From Trematomus loennbergii (taxonomy: Eukaryota > Chordata > Actinopteri > Perciformes > Nototheniidae): 64,000 nucleotides of DNA. Below are positions 45,101 through 63,756 of the stretch, piece by piece. The position numbers and the translations under genes were made by a program. The DNA is taken from contig JAAOOA010000117.1 in NCBI GenBank assembly GCA_012861695.1, positions 594,001-658,000 of the forward strand, written 5' to 3'. Under the pieces are notes generated by a model. The model saw only the letters and a list, made by a program, of their open reading frames with translations, was not told the DNA's origin and did not search any database. Each line of letters starts with the position of its first letter. Within the stretch, counting starts at the first letter, position 1.

Positions 45101-48100
45101 CTGTCAACATATCAGAGGCAGAACCTGGCAGGAACTCACATGTCTTCACGGGAACGCTCAACCACAACAAAGACTTAGTGTGTGAGAAAAGCACCTGAAC
45201 ATCAGCAGGAGAGGACTCTTTAAAGTAGACACTACATACTGATATACACCTGAACATCAGCAGGAGAGGACTCTTTAAAGTAGAAACATACCATACTGAT
45301 ATACACCTGAACATCAGCAGGAGAGGACTCTTTAAGTAGAGACAGTACATACTGATATACACCTGAACATCAGCAGGAGAGGACTCTTTAAAGTAGAGAC
45401 ACTACATACTGATATACACCTGAACATCAGCAGGAGAGGACTCTTTAAAGTAGAGACAGTACATACTGATATACACCTGAACATCAGCAGGAGAGGACTC
45501 TTTAAAGTAGAGACACTACATACTGATATACACCTGAACATCAGCAGGAGAGACTCTTTAAAGTAGAGACACCACATACTGATATACACCTGAACATCAG
45601 CAGGAGAGGACTCTTTAAAGTAGAGACACTACATACTGATATACACCTGAACATCAGCAGGAGAGGACTCTTTAAAGTAGAGACACCATATACTGATATA
45701 CCTGAACATCAGCAGGAGAGGACTCTTTAAAGTAGAGACACTACATACTGATATACACCTGAAACATCAGCAGGAGAGGACTCTTTAAAGTAGAGACACT
45801 ACATACTGATATACACCTGAACATCAGCAGGAGAGGACTCTTTAAAGTAGAGACACCACATACTGATATACACCTGAACATCGAGGAGAGGACTCTTTAA
45901 AGTAGAGGACACTACATACTGATATACACCTGAACATCAGCAGGAGAGGACTCTTTAAAGTAGAGATACTACATACTGATATACACCTGAACATCAGCAG
46001 GAGAGGACTCTTTAAAGTAGAGACACTACATACTGATATACACCTGAACATCAGCAGGAGAGGACTCTTTAAAGTAGAGACACCACATACTGATATACAC
46101 CTGAACATCAGCAGGAGAGGACTCTTTAAAGTAGAGACACTACATACTGATATACACCTGAACATCAGCAGGAGAGGACTCTTTAAAGTAGAGACACTAC
46201 ATACTGATATACACCTGAACATCAGCAGGAGAGGACTCTTTAAAGTAGAGACACTACATACTGATATACACCTGGACATCAGCAGGAGAGGACTCTTTAA
46301 AGTAGAGACACTACATACTGATATACACCTGAACATCAGCAGGAGAGGACTCTTTAAAGTAGAGACACTACATACTGATATACACCTGAACATCAGCAGG
46401 AGAGGACTCTTTAAAGTAGAGACAGTACATACTGATATACACCTGAACATCAGCAGGAGAGGACTCTTTAAAGTAGAGACACTACATACTGATATACACC
46501 TGAACATCAGCAGGAGAGGACTCTTTAAAGTAGAGACAGTACATACTGATATACACCTGAACATCAGCAGGAGAGGACTCTTTAAAGTAGAGACACTACA
46601 TACTGATATACACCTGAACATCAGCAGGAGAGGACTCTTTAAAGTAGAAACACTACATACTGATATACACTGAACATCAGCAGGAGAGGACTCTTTAAAG
46701 TAGAGACAGTACATACTGATATACACCTGAACATCAGCAGGAGAGGACTCTTTAAAGTAGAGACACTACATACTGATACACCTGAACATCAGCAGGAGAG
46801 GACTCTTTAAAGTAGAGACAGTACATACTGATATACACCTGAAACATCACAGGAGAGGACTCTTTAAAGTAGAGACACTACATACTGATATACACCTGAA
46901 CATCAGCAGGAGAGGACTCTTTAAAGTAGAGACACCACATACTGATATACACCTGACATCAGCAGGAGAGGACTCTTTAAAGTAGAGACACTACATACTG
47001 ATATACACCTGAACATCAGCAGGAGAGGACTCTTTAAAGTAGAGATACTACATACTGATATACACCTGAACATCAGCAGGAGAGGACTCTTTAAAGTAGA
47101 GACACTACATACTGATATACACCTGAACATCAGCAGGAGAGGACTCTTTAAAGTAGAGACACCACATACTGATATACACCTGAACATCAGCAGGAGAGGA
47201 CTCTTTAAAGTAGAGACACTACATACGATATACACCTGAACATCAGCAGGAGAGGACTTTTAAAGTAGAGACACTACATACTGATATACACCTGAACATC
47301 AGCAGGAGAGGACTCTTTAAAGTAGAGACACTACATACTGATATACACCTGGACATCAGCAGGAGAGGACTCTTTAAAGTAGAGACACTACATACTGATA
47401 TACACCTGAACATCAGCAGGAGAGGACTCTTTAAAGTAGAGACACTACATACTGATATACACCTGACATCAGCAGGAGAGGACTCTTTTAAAGTAGAGAC
47501 ACTACATACTGATATACACCTGAACATCAGCAGGAGAGGACTCTTTAAAGTAGAGACACTACATACTGATATACACCTGAACATCAGCAGGAGAGGACTC
47601 TTTAAAGTAGAGACACTACATACTGATATACACCTGAACATCAGCAGGAGAGGACTCTTTAAAGTAGAGACACTACATACTGATATACACCTGAACATCA
47701 GCAGGAGAGGACTCTTTAAAGTAGAGACACTACATACTGATATACACCTGAGACATCAGCAGGAGAGGACTCTTTAAAGTAGAGACACTACATACTGATA
47801 TACACCTGAACATCAGCAGGAGAGGACTCTTTAAAGTAGAGACACTACATACTGATATACACCTGAACATCAGCAGGAGAGGACTCTTTAAGTAGAGACA
47901 CTACATACTGATATACACCTGAACATCAGCAGGAGAGGACTCTTTAAAGTAGAGACACTACATACTGATATACACCTGACATCAGCAGGAGAGGACTCTT
48001 TAAAGTAGAGACACTACATACTGATATACACCTGAACATCAGCAGGAGAGGACTCTTTAAAGTAGAGACAGTACATACTGATATACACCTGAACATCAGC

Positions 48101-51100
48101 AGGAGAGGACTCTTTAAAGTAGAGACACTACATACTGATATACACTGAACATCAGCAGGAGAGGACTCTTTAAAGTAGAGACACTACATACTGATATACA
48201 CCTGGACATCAGCAGGAGAGGACTCTTTAAAGTAGAGACACTACATACTGATATACACCTGAACATCAGCAGGAGGGACTCTTTAAAGTAGAGACACTAC
48301 ATACTGATATACACCTGAACATCAGCAGGAGAGGACTCTTTAAAGTAGAGACACTACATACTGATATACACTGAACATCAGCAGAGAGGACTCTTTAAAG
48401 TAGAGACACTACATACTGATATACACCTGAACATCAGCAGGAGAGGACTCTTTAAAGTAGAGACACTAATACTGATATACACCTGAACATCAGCAGGAGA
48501 GGATCTTTAAAGTAGAGACACTACATACTGATATACACCGAACATCAGCAGGAGAGGACTCTTTAAGCCTCAGAGACAAACAACACATTTCTTCATACAT
48601 TCCAGCACAGCAGCAAAGTCAGTAAAATATGAAGAGTAAACAAGTCCTCCTGATCAGTGTTCAGTGATTACAGTGAAACATTGCTGTGTGCTTTTATACT
48701 CAGTCAGTCATTAAACTCGAGTCAAAGTCCTCCAGGAAGTAAAATGAGTTCCTTGTGACTCTCTTTAACTCGGCCTGAGTTCTGCTGACACTTTGACAAT
48801 GAACCACTTCAGCGATCAATTTAACGCTGGTATGTATGTATAGGGTGCTCTATAAAGACTTGTAAACAGAAAATGAACATCAAGGAAATATAGAAAAAAG
48901 TAACACAAGGAATTAAATATTAAAACGCTTTTTTAGAAGTGACTTCATCTTCAAAAATCCAATGTTTTCTCGTGGCTAAAACTATTAATTTGGGATTTTT
49001 ATATTATTATTATTATCTGAAAAACATCTACAGTGTTTGGAAATGTTATGGCTTATTAATGATTTACCCACTACAATAAAGGCTTTTAATATTCGCTTCC
49101 TTGTTGCTTTGTTCTGATGCTTTGACCCTATCAAGAGCCCATCATCATTATTTATCAGCTGTAGTGCTGACTTTGTTCTATACGGCACCTCAAAATACTA
49201 TTTAAAGTCCCATGTCATGGCCATTTCTACTGATCATAATTCCATTGTTGAGGTATACTAGAATAGATTTTTCATACCAAGGACACTTAACCAATAAAAA
49301 AACACTCACGGACCACCTAACTCCACAAATATCCAAAAACAATAGGCCTGCTTACAACTCCAACAGTACATAACAGCCTAATAATGACAGCTTAACCTTC
49401 TCTACATCGCCTCGTTCACACAATAATCAACAATACAAATACAACTACAGATTATATAAGCATTTAGTTCAAATGCGATTTAAAATGCTCTCAGGTTTTA
49501 CACCTCTTATGAAATGTAGACTACATTTATTACGGAGTTATTTCCGAGACAACAGACTCACAGATCGTTGGCTACTGAGAGATATGCAAATACACCGCAT
49601 GGAGTACGACACAAACCTCCGCTGTGGATTTTCAAAACAAAATACAGTAAAACTATGGTCGCAGGCCCAAGTTTAACTCTCTGAGGCCTGCATGGTCTGC
49701 CTACAAAACAAAAATAAAAAAACGTTTATGCAGCCCCAACAACAGCCTCTGATCATCAACAGACTTCATGCAATGCTTCATTGATGCATATATTAGATAA
49801 TAATCTCTATCTCACTCCTAAAACATCTAAATCTACTTCCAGCATGGATAAATGTTCATGAAATACATCCATTGTTTGTTCTAGATGCTTCTTGAAATCC
49901 TAAAAAACACATTGTTTTTCTAACAGATTACAAATCGCCTGAAAATGGTACAAACAAGTGGCAACATGTTTGACGAAGGTGTTGCGCTGGGCTATATCAT
50001 GCAATCGAAAGACAAAAGTTTGGGAACCCCTGCACTAGCACCCCCCCCCCCTCAGCCTTCACAGTTTCGCCGCTGAGAGAGTGTGTGAGGAGCTCCACGG
50101 ATTCATACCCAAATGGACCAATGGGCCACTGTACCCAGGAAGAAAATGAGAAATGTCCAACGAGGCGTTCTGGGGCAGCATAGACAGGTCTTTTCTGTGT
50201 TAGAGTTTTACTCGCTACAGGGTGTACTTTGAGGGTTTGTGACTCTGCAGACCGTTTACATGCAGAACAACCTTCATAACACACAAGGGGACGGGTAATA
50301 ACCGAAAAGCATGATGGGACCTTTAAGGCACTTTCAATCTTAATATAGTGACATTGATAACAAGCAAAGTTAGGGTTAAAATCCTAAAAATTATCATTTA
50401 GTTGAAACATGCGATACAGCGTGCATTACATAGTTATAAAACAAAAATTGTGTTTTATGTCACATTTAGCAGCCGTGTTAAATATATCAGATGCTGACAT
50501 TAAGTAGCTTTTTTAAACTTGCAAAACAACAAAAGCCTCTAAAGTAAAATGTGTTTTTTTGATGATTTCAGTGGAAAGAAGATCTCTTTATCAGAAAGAT
50601 ACGCTGCAGAGAAACTGAAAACTGCCGACTCACTCCTCATTATTGGCCAAGTCATCGTACATCATCATCACAATCTGCTCGTCCGGGATGCCGTTCTTGT
50701 GCACGATCTGGTACGCGTGGCACGCATCGGCCTGAGGGTCAGGGAATAAAGAAAGTATGAAGAGTTTTCTGCAGATAACGGTGACTTTTCTAAAGGGTTA
50801 AATATGTCATGTTAACAGATTTTAACGTGCAAACATTCATTTTTTCTTTGGTTAATTGGTTTTGTTCTCCATATTTATACAGCTCCTTAAAATTAATTAA
50901 CGGGCATGTGTAACTGAATCTCTCTTGATCCTTTCTGATAATATTGCTTATTGCCCAGTCTGGAGGTAGGGTGGGTGGGCTGCTTTAAGGGGTTTTCTGT
51001 TTCTGTCTTATAAAATATCTTAATTTTTTATATATTTTTCTCAAGGTTTTTGTGTCTAAGTTTTGTTACACCCCTTTTTTCTTTTCTTTTTTTACAGTAC

Positions 51101-52161
51101 CTGCATTTGCAATCCTGTATATTCTCATGTAACTGTTTTATGTCTGAAAAAGCCAGTAAATAAGTGTAAAAAAATTCCTGAAGATTTGAGCCCCTTTCTT
51201 ACAATCTTTTGAGAAAGCTGTATTGTCGTACAATGATATCTGTAATAACACTGTCTGTGTGCTATTCTATTCTTCCTTATCTCTTAGGGAGGGGGTCTGG
51301 GTGGTTTAACATCTATTTAATGACTTGTAGTGTTCTTTGAAAGCATGTAAAAATGAACATGTGATACTAATGTACGACAAAATATAATAGAAAAGTCACA
51401 TGCAAGCAATAAATTCTAGATAGATAAAATAGGGCCCACTTGTTCACATATCACACTTAAACTAAAAACTGAATTACCCACTAAGAATATATTTCACACA
51501 GTTTTAGACCTTGTCAGACACGGCAGTTTCTTTAACTTCTCACAACAAATGAATATTCAACTTGCACCTTTTTAACCACTTTATTGTAACACACGTTATA
51601 TATATACAGTTTGTTCATGTTTTTAATCAACTTTGTATATGATTCTGATTGATTTAGACACCTTTACAAGCTCGAAAACGAAACAGATATTTCTAATTGT
51701 GTACTTGTTTGTAGTTAGACCTAGACAAAAACTGAATTTAGCTGAACTACCAGCAAGCTTCTGAAATTGTAGTTACATTACTAGTTAAATAACATGTAGT
51801 CCACAACGCACTGGAAACAATGCATCTTCTAAAAATCTTTAATAATAAAAAGTAGAAGTCAGCTGCACCTTTTCAGCAGACTGCAGAAAGCATTGTGAAG
51901 AAGAGGAAGTGTCTTTATCTTTACCTTATCAGTAACCAACCTATTGTTATATGACACCAATTGAGTCACGCAGGGTTTGAACTTGCTAAGGTGATATTGA
52001 GGGAACAGTTTCCGTGTTTTCTCACCTGATGTCTGTAGTTGTACCAGCCGTTAGATCCAGCGACTATCACCACCCAGTTCTTCCCGGGAGCACGTCCTCC
52101 TGCGGGAGGGGAAGGCACCGACCAGCCCGAGAGCCAGGCCCAGCAGCACGGGGAACAACAT
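33692..52161 (-). CDS. lgmn: legumain (asparaginyl endopeptidase), lysosomal cysteine protease C13
   Basis: Thirteen coding exons: 52161-52026, 50731-50634, 45010-44929, 44826-44744, 44380-44306, 43075-43013, 42368-42302, 39658-39540, 37822-37733, 36413-36204, 35796-35626, 34241-34174 and 33734-33692, giving about 434 residues, the family length. It cleaves after asparagine in lysosomes. Visible are a signal peptide ([19 protein letters not shown]), [19 protein letters not shown], the catalytic histidine in YFTDHGAP, the catalytic cysteine in [17 protein letters not shown] and the prodomain ending MDTVCHFSK. Exon 1 carries one extra base before the [11 protein letters not shown] segment, and exon 5 lacks one T in the VFVYF codons; both look like sequence errors. 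The intron after exon 4 uses a GC donor (AG then GCAAGT), and exon 3 a weak GTGGAG donor. Introns hold most of the tandem arrays of the window. Confidence 0.95.
34256..34418 (+). repeat. three tandem copies of a 54-bp unit
   Basis: Each copy reads CACATCACATGAGGAAATAA, then ATGGACATTTAAATATTAA and AGAACACAGTTTATT, in the last lgmn intron just upstream of exon 12. Copies are almost identical. Confidence 0.92.
35440..35595 (+). repeat. LINE 3' tail
   Basis: AAAGCACTTTGAGCTGCATG, then GTATGGAAAGTGCTATATAA and a TTATTA-rich end, a typical fish LINE 3' end. A likely ORF2 tail lies upstream but is too decayed to read. Confidence 0.55.
36004..36200 (+). repeat. compound TGAG / GA / GT microsatellite
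   Basis: TGAG repeats (36004-36060), GA repeats (36061-36165) and GT repeats (36166-36200), ending four bases before the donor of lgmn exon 10. On the coding strand this gives a long CA and TC tract directly after the 5' splice site. Confidence 0.95.
36782..37107 (+). repeat. L2-like LINE, end of ORF2 plus 3' UTR
   Basis: Translates to [20 protein letters not shown] then [20 protein letters not shown], the end of an L2-type reverse transcriptase ORF. It then has TAAGTCGCTTTGGATAAAAG and ends AATGCAATGTAATGTAA. This is the tail shared with the SINE at 1858-2056. Confidence 0.8.
37207..37540. repeat. possible hAT-derived fragment
   Basis: Contains GTGACGGCTCTTTGGTACGA at one side and ACGGCTCTTTTGAACGGCTC at the other, motifs common in fish hAT-derived repeats. 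Boundaries are uncertain. Confidence 0.35.
38655..39135. repeat. diverged tandem duplication of about 265 bp
   Basis: TACTGTACGGAAATACAGTT occurs at about 38671 and 38932, and GGCATCTGATGTAAAATGTAG-like text at about 38781 and 39044. The copies are clearly related but diverged. Located in an lgmn intron. Confidence 0.75.
40238..41399. mobile_element. hAT-like non-autonomous element with internal array
   Basis: Left end TAGGGTTGGGAACCGAAACT and right end, in reverse, TGGTTGGGTATCGTTTGAAA. Near 40632-40675 it encodes [13 protein letters not shown], like the start of a BED-type transposase, before a stop. The right third is a 19-bp tandem array. A segment near 40430-40560 matches 4918-4980 and 8345-8380 in reverse. 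Confidence 0.7.
40868..41378 (+). repeat. minisatellite, 19-bp unit GAATCGATAAGCAGAACCG
   Basis: About 27 units, mixing GCAGAACC and GAAGAACC forms and some 16-bp units lacking AGA. It abuts the right inverted end of the hAT-like element, whose terminal sequence (GAATCGATACATTTCAAACG) looks like a diverged unit. Confidence 0.92.
42510..42665 (-). repeat. dispersed teleost repeat (GTTAGCTTAGC type)
   Basis: On the minus strand it reads GTTAGCTTAGCTTAGCACAAA followed by a CTAGC motif; related to 14745-14920. Confidence 0.5.
43408..44261. mobile_element. TTAA-flanked MITE expanded by an internal minisatellite
   Basis: Ends TTAAGGTCCCCTATTAGAC and GCATAATAGGTGATCTTTAA with TTAA at both sides. 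It belongs to the family of 23677-24409 and 59666-60368. Most of its length is the 37-bp array. Confidence 0.8.
43605..44235 (+). repeat. minisatellite, 37-bp unit
   Basis: About 17 copies of a unit that reads ACATGTTGATGTAGAAGAGA followed by CATGAAGAAGAGGGGAC. It is open on the minus strand in all three frames, which produces three long spurious reading frames of [20 protein letters not shown] type. Confidence 0.95.
45192..48566 (+). repeat. large minisatellite, 57-bp unit, about 59 copies
   Basis: The unit includes TGATATACACCTGAACATCA, then GCAGGAGAGGACTCTTTAAA and GTAGAGACACTACATAC. Units are almost identical; the main variants are CACTACAT, CAGTACAT, CACCACAT and GATACTACAT before the common part, plus scattered single-base deletions. 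Because 57 is a multiple of three, the minus strand stays open as repeated [19 protein letters not shown]; these are not genes. It lies in lgmn intron 2, between exons at 50634 and 45010. Confidence 0.97.
48567..49201. other. lgmn intron 2, unremarkable part
   Basis: AT-rich non-coding DNA right of the array, with no exon or repeat boundary. Confidence 0.4.
49202..50326. mobile_element. TTAA-flanked MITE-like element
   Basis: Left end TTAAAGTCCCATGTCATGG and right end, in reverse, TTAAAGGTCCCATCATGCTT. The right 60 bp match the fragment at 17340-17404. A C run at 50041-50050. The interior has no recognisable transposase. Confidence 0.7.
50760..52025. other. lgmn intron 1 of the coding region, unremarkable
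   Basis: AT-rich sequence with no recognised exon or repeat terminus. Confidence 0.4.
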
Positions 52162-52431
52162 GCCTTCTGTGGGGTGAATAACAGCGTTATTTAACATGTA
52201 TTACACTCTTATTATACTGTTTATTTTGTTTATCCGACTGTAAAACACATAAACAAGACATCACGTGATCAGCCCATTCCCAAAACCTAGCTAGATTTTA
52301 GCACAACAAGGTAGCAAAACAGACTTTAAAAACTGCTAAGAACGCGATTTATCTATTATATTATAATAACAAACCAAGCCGGATTTATCTCAGTCGGATT
52401 ACAAACAAACACAAGAGTATTTTTTGTTTAC

Positions 52432-52510
52432 CTTTTCTTTGTGTTTTCGCTGTGTTGAAGGAAAGGAGAGACAGAAAGTAAATAGATGGAGTCAGTGGGA
52501 CAATTTATAT
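52432..52510 (-). other. lgmn: probable lgmn non-coding first exon
   Basis: A consensus donor (AAAAG then GTAAAC) at 52432/52431 faces the acceptor CCCCACAG that precedes AAGGCATG of exon 2 (about 52167). The region lies directly downstream of the GC-box promoter module. Confidence 0.5.
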
Positions 52511-52539
52511 GATCTCGGGAGATGGGAATTCTCCCGCAG

Positions 52540-52655
52540 GAGCCAATCAGAGAGCTCGGGGGCGGGGCTTCACTGTATACAGTCATGTGGTTGGAGCGGA
52601 GTCATAGAGCTCGGGGCGGGGCTTTACTGTAAACAGTCATGTGATTGGAGAGCAG
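52540..52655 (-). promoter_or_regulatory. lgmn: lgmn promoter: CCAAT box plus tandem GC-box/E-box module
   Basis: CCAAT at 52543-52547, then two copies of a 50-55 bp module (52550-52604 and 52606-52655). Each has a GC box (GGGCGGGGC), an ACTGTA-x-ACAGT palindrome and a TCATGTG E-box (52583-52589 and 52637-52643); the second also has ATTGG, an inverted CCAAT. TCATGTG is the M-box form recognised by MITF/TFE factors, which drive lysosomal genes. Binding is inference. Confidence 0.65.
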
Positions 52656-52679
52656 CATAACATGCATCAGCTTGTGTGT

Positions 52680-53440
52680 TTTTGAGGTGACGGGAAAACT
52701 AGATTAACTACTAGATTATCGTTTCTGAGGAAAATGATCTTCTTTAAACAAACACATCAGGAATGATTTATAAAACGAATCAATGCCTTTGCAAACATAA
52801 GTCTGGCGCAGTGCTGAACTGCTGTATGTGTACTTTGAACTTCCACTTCCACATAAGAGGTATAAACAAATATGTATATCTATTTATAATTTTCACAACT
52901 CGTTATGTATATATTTAAACAGTTTCACATAACTCAATTGCTGTTATCTTTTCTTTTTCTTTTACACTGTTAGTTTTTTATTATTATCTTAATGTGAACT
53001 ATTACCTGTGCATTTCCTACAGTAACTAGGTTTTTATAATATCTTAATTTAATTGAGTATTTCCATTTAAAGCTTCTTTATACTTCCACTTCTACGTTTA
53101 TTTGATGGCTTTAGTTATGAACAGATAAGGTAAGATAAACATGTATTCCAGATCCTCCGATGGGAAATTCCTTTGTTTCAGCAGCTCAATGATAGCAAAA
53201 GTACAACATTAAAAAAAAGTATATATATAAATAAAATACATTACTTAATAGATAAGGGACAGTAGAAGCAGATTCACTAAGTCTGTGTTAACAGTGTTGT
53301 CTGACTGATGATATAAAGTAAATAATGGCAGTTTGTGTTACTCCGACTCAAGTAGTAGTAGACATAAGCCAGGTATATTTACTCAAAAAGTACAATTTAA
53401 AGTGTCTTCTACTTTACTGTATTATTGATTCCACATCCAC
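52680..53440. other. intergenic DNA between lgmn and pcnx1
   Basis: AT-rich, nothing recognised. Confidence 0.4.
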
Positions 53441-53444
53441 AAAT

Positions 53445-54245
53445 GTTGCCTCGTGAACAAGAGTACTTCTACTTTCACTCAAGTACAATATCTGAGTAGT
53501 TCTACTTTTACTCAAGTACAATATCTGAGTACTTCTACTTTTACTCAAGTACAAGATATGAGTACTTCTACTTTTACTCAAGTACAAGATCTGAGTACTT
53601 CTACTTTTACTCAAGTACAAGATCTGAGTACTTCTACTTTTACTCAAGTAGAAGATCTGAGTACTTCTACTTTTACTCAAGTACAAGATCTGAGTACTTC
53701 TACTTTCTCAAGTACAATATCTGAGTACTTCTACTTTTACTCAAGTACAATATCTGAGTACTTCTACTTTTACTCAAGTACAAGATCCTGAGTACTTCTA
53801 CTTTACTAAGTACAAGATCTGAGTACTTCTACTTTTACTCAAGTACAATCTGAGTACTTCTACTTTTACTCAAGTACAAGATCTGAGTACTTCTACTTTT
53901 ACTCAAGTACAAGATCTGAGTACTTCTACTTTTACTCAAGTACAAGACTGAGTACTTCTACTTTTACTCAAGACAAGATCTGAGTACTTCTACTTTTACT
54001 CAAGTACAAGACCTGAGTACTTCTACTTTTACTCAAGTACAAGATCCGAGTACTTCTACTTTTACTCAAGTACAAGACCTGATTACTTCTACTGAAGTAC
54101 AAGATCTGAGTACTTCTACTTTTAGTCAAGTACAAGATCTGAGTACTTCTCCTTCTACTCAAGTACAAGATCTGAGTCCTTCTACTCAAGTACAGATCTG
54201 AGTCCTTCTACTCAAGTACAAGATCTGAGTACTTCTCCCACCTCT
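53445..54245 (+). repeat. minisatellite, 33-bp unit
   Basis: About 24 units of GAGTACTTCTACTTTTACTC then AAGTACAAGATCT. Shortened units appear towards the right end, which closes in ACTTCTCCCACCTCTG, the reverse of the CAGAGGTGGG terminus common in fish hAT-derived repeats. Open on both strands because 33 is a multiple of three. Confidence 0.93.
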
Positions 54246-54536
54246 GATTTATGTGAATGTCATGCACTTCTCAGACCTACAGATTCTTCGCATGGTGACA
54301 GAATATGAGACCAGTTTTGTTGCACATTTCCTTTTAACCTATTTAAGTGGAAAACAGAAATGTCAGATGATTTGTCAGATGATATGCCATAAAAACCGTA
54401 TAAACCACAGAAAGTGACCCATAAAACATCCACTCTGCACATCACAGGTTTCATTTCCCCCAGTAAAATATAAAATAATGACGAGAACAAACAGATGAGA
54501 AGAGACGTGTTAAAGATGTAAGCAATAAATCAAGCT

Positions 54537-55450
54537 TTTATTTCTCCATATAGAAAAGAATTAAGTTAAATAGTGAAACAGTCCATCAAAAATTCGGCAT
54601 CGTGTTTTCAACCAATGGTCCTCAATACATTAACCTTTGTCTCAAAATGAAAAAGAAAAATGTAACAAAGTGTAAATACCATGTTCACAGTAATAAATAT
54701 TGAAAGAAAATATTTTATACATTGACATTATATATATATATTTGTGTAAATATATATATTTTATAGATATATAATCATATACAGTAAAAAGTTATTTTCA
54801 AGTTTATCAAACATAAAATAGTAAAATAAAAATGGCTGAAAACAGAACGATGATTGCATTTATTTCTCATTCCCAAGGCATCGGTAACCATGGCCATTCA
54901 GAGTCTGTAATAAATAAACGGGACATTATCTCAACAGTGTAGTGCATCACTGTAAATACAAATACAAATTATAGTGCAAGGTCGTTTTCTCTTTGCGCAA
55001 AATCATCTTGCTAAATGTTTTAAATCCAAAGGAATGACGACAACGAGACGGCGGAGCTTCCTCTGAAGTCTTGGCAGCGGAAAAATAATAATGAAAGTTT
55101 TGTGAGAAGCCGTGGCAGATATTCAATACCAGGCTTCATTTGGCAAATTAGACAAACAAAACAACGTCTCTTTACACTCATCTCTGTCAGACTTGCCAAG
55201 AACATATTGGATGAAATGCATAGAAATTAATCACCAGTAGCAAAACTAACTTAACTTAGGGCTGTTTTTCTGTCATGCAGCAAGGCAGATACTGTGAGGA
55301 TGCAGGAAACATGGATCTACGCTCTGCCTCGACTTGCACTTTTCCCTGGCTTCCTTTCCCCCTCAGCGATATAAGGAACGCGGGAGGGGGGAGAGCTCCC
55401 GTTTCCTGTCAGTCTGCAGAATCCTGCTTCTCCTTCACACACAAGTACGA

Positions 55451-55493
<43 letters not shown>

Positions 55494-55497
55494 TGTC
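54537..55497 (-). other. pcnx1: pcnx1 3' UTR
   Basis: From the stop codon (55498-55500) to an AATAAA on the minus strand (54542-54537). It contains a GT microsatellite at about 55456-55490, which in the mRNA is a CA repeat close to the stop codon. Confidence 0.6.
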
Positions 55498-63574
<8,077 letters not shown>

Positions 63575-63756
63575 TCAGAAATAAATATTTTTAATATATA
63601 TTCTGTTGAGCTAACAAAAAAAAAAGATCTGACCCTTTATTTAAGTAAAAGTAGAAAAACTTTTGTATTAAAATAAACCATTAATGAGAAGGTGTGGCAA
63701 ATATATCAGTTGTTCATTTTGAGATATATATTTCCACTTATTTAATTAATAGTATA

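Noticed and set aside
45842..47698. Long minus-strand open frames (up to 294 codons) in the 57-bp array
   Set aside because: The unit length is a multiple of three and has no stop in that frame, so openness is automatic. Units vary by frame-breaking deletions and the array sits inside an lgmn intron.
45192..48566. CRISPR-like regular repeats
   Set aside because: Units are contiguous with no unique spacers and no cas genes, in a eukaryotic intron.
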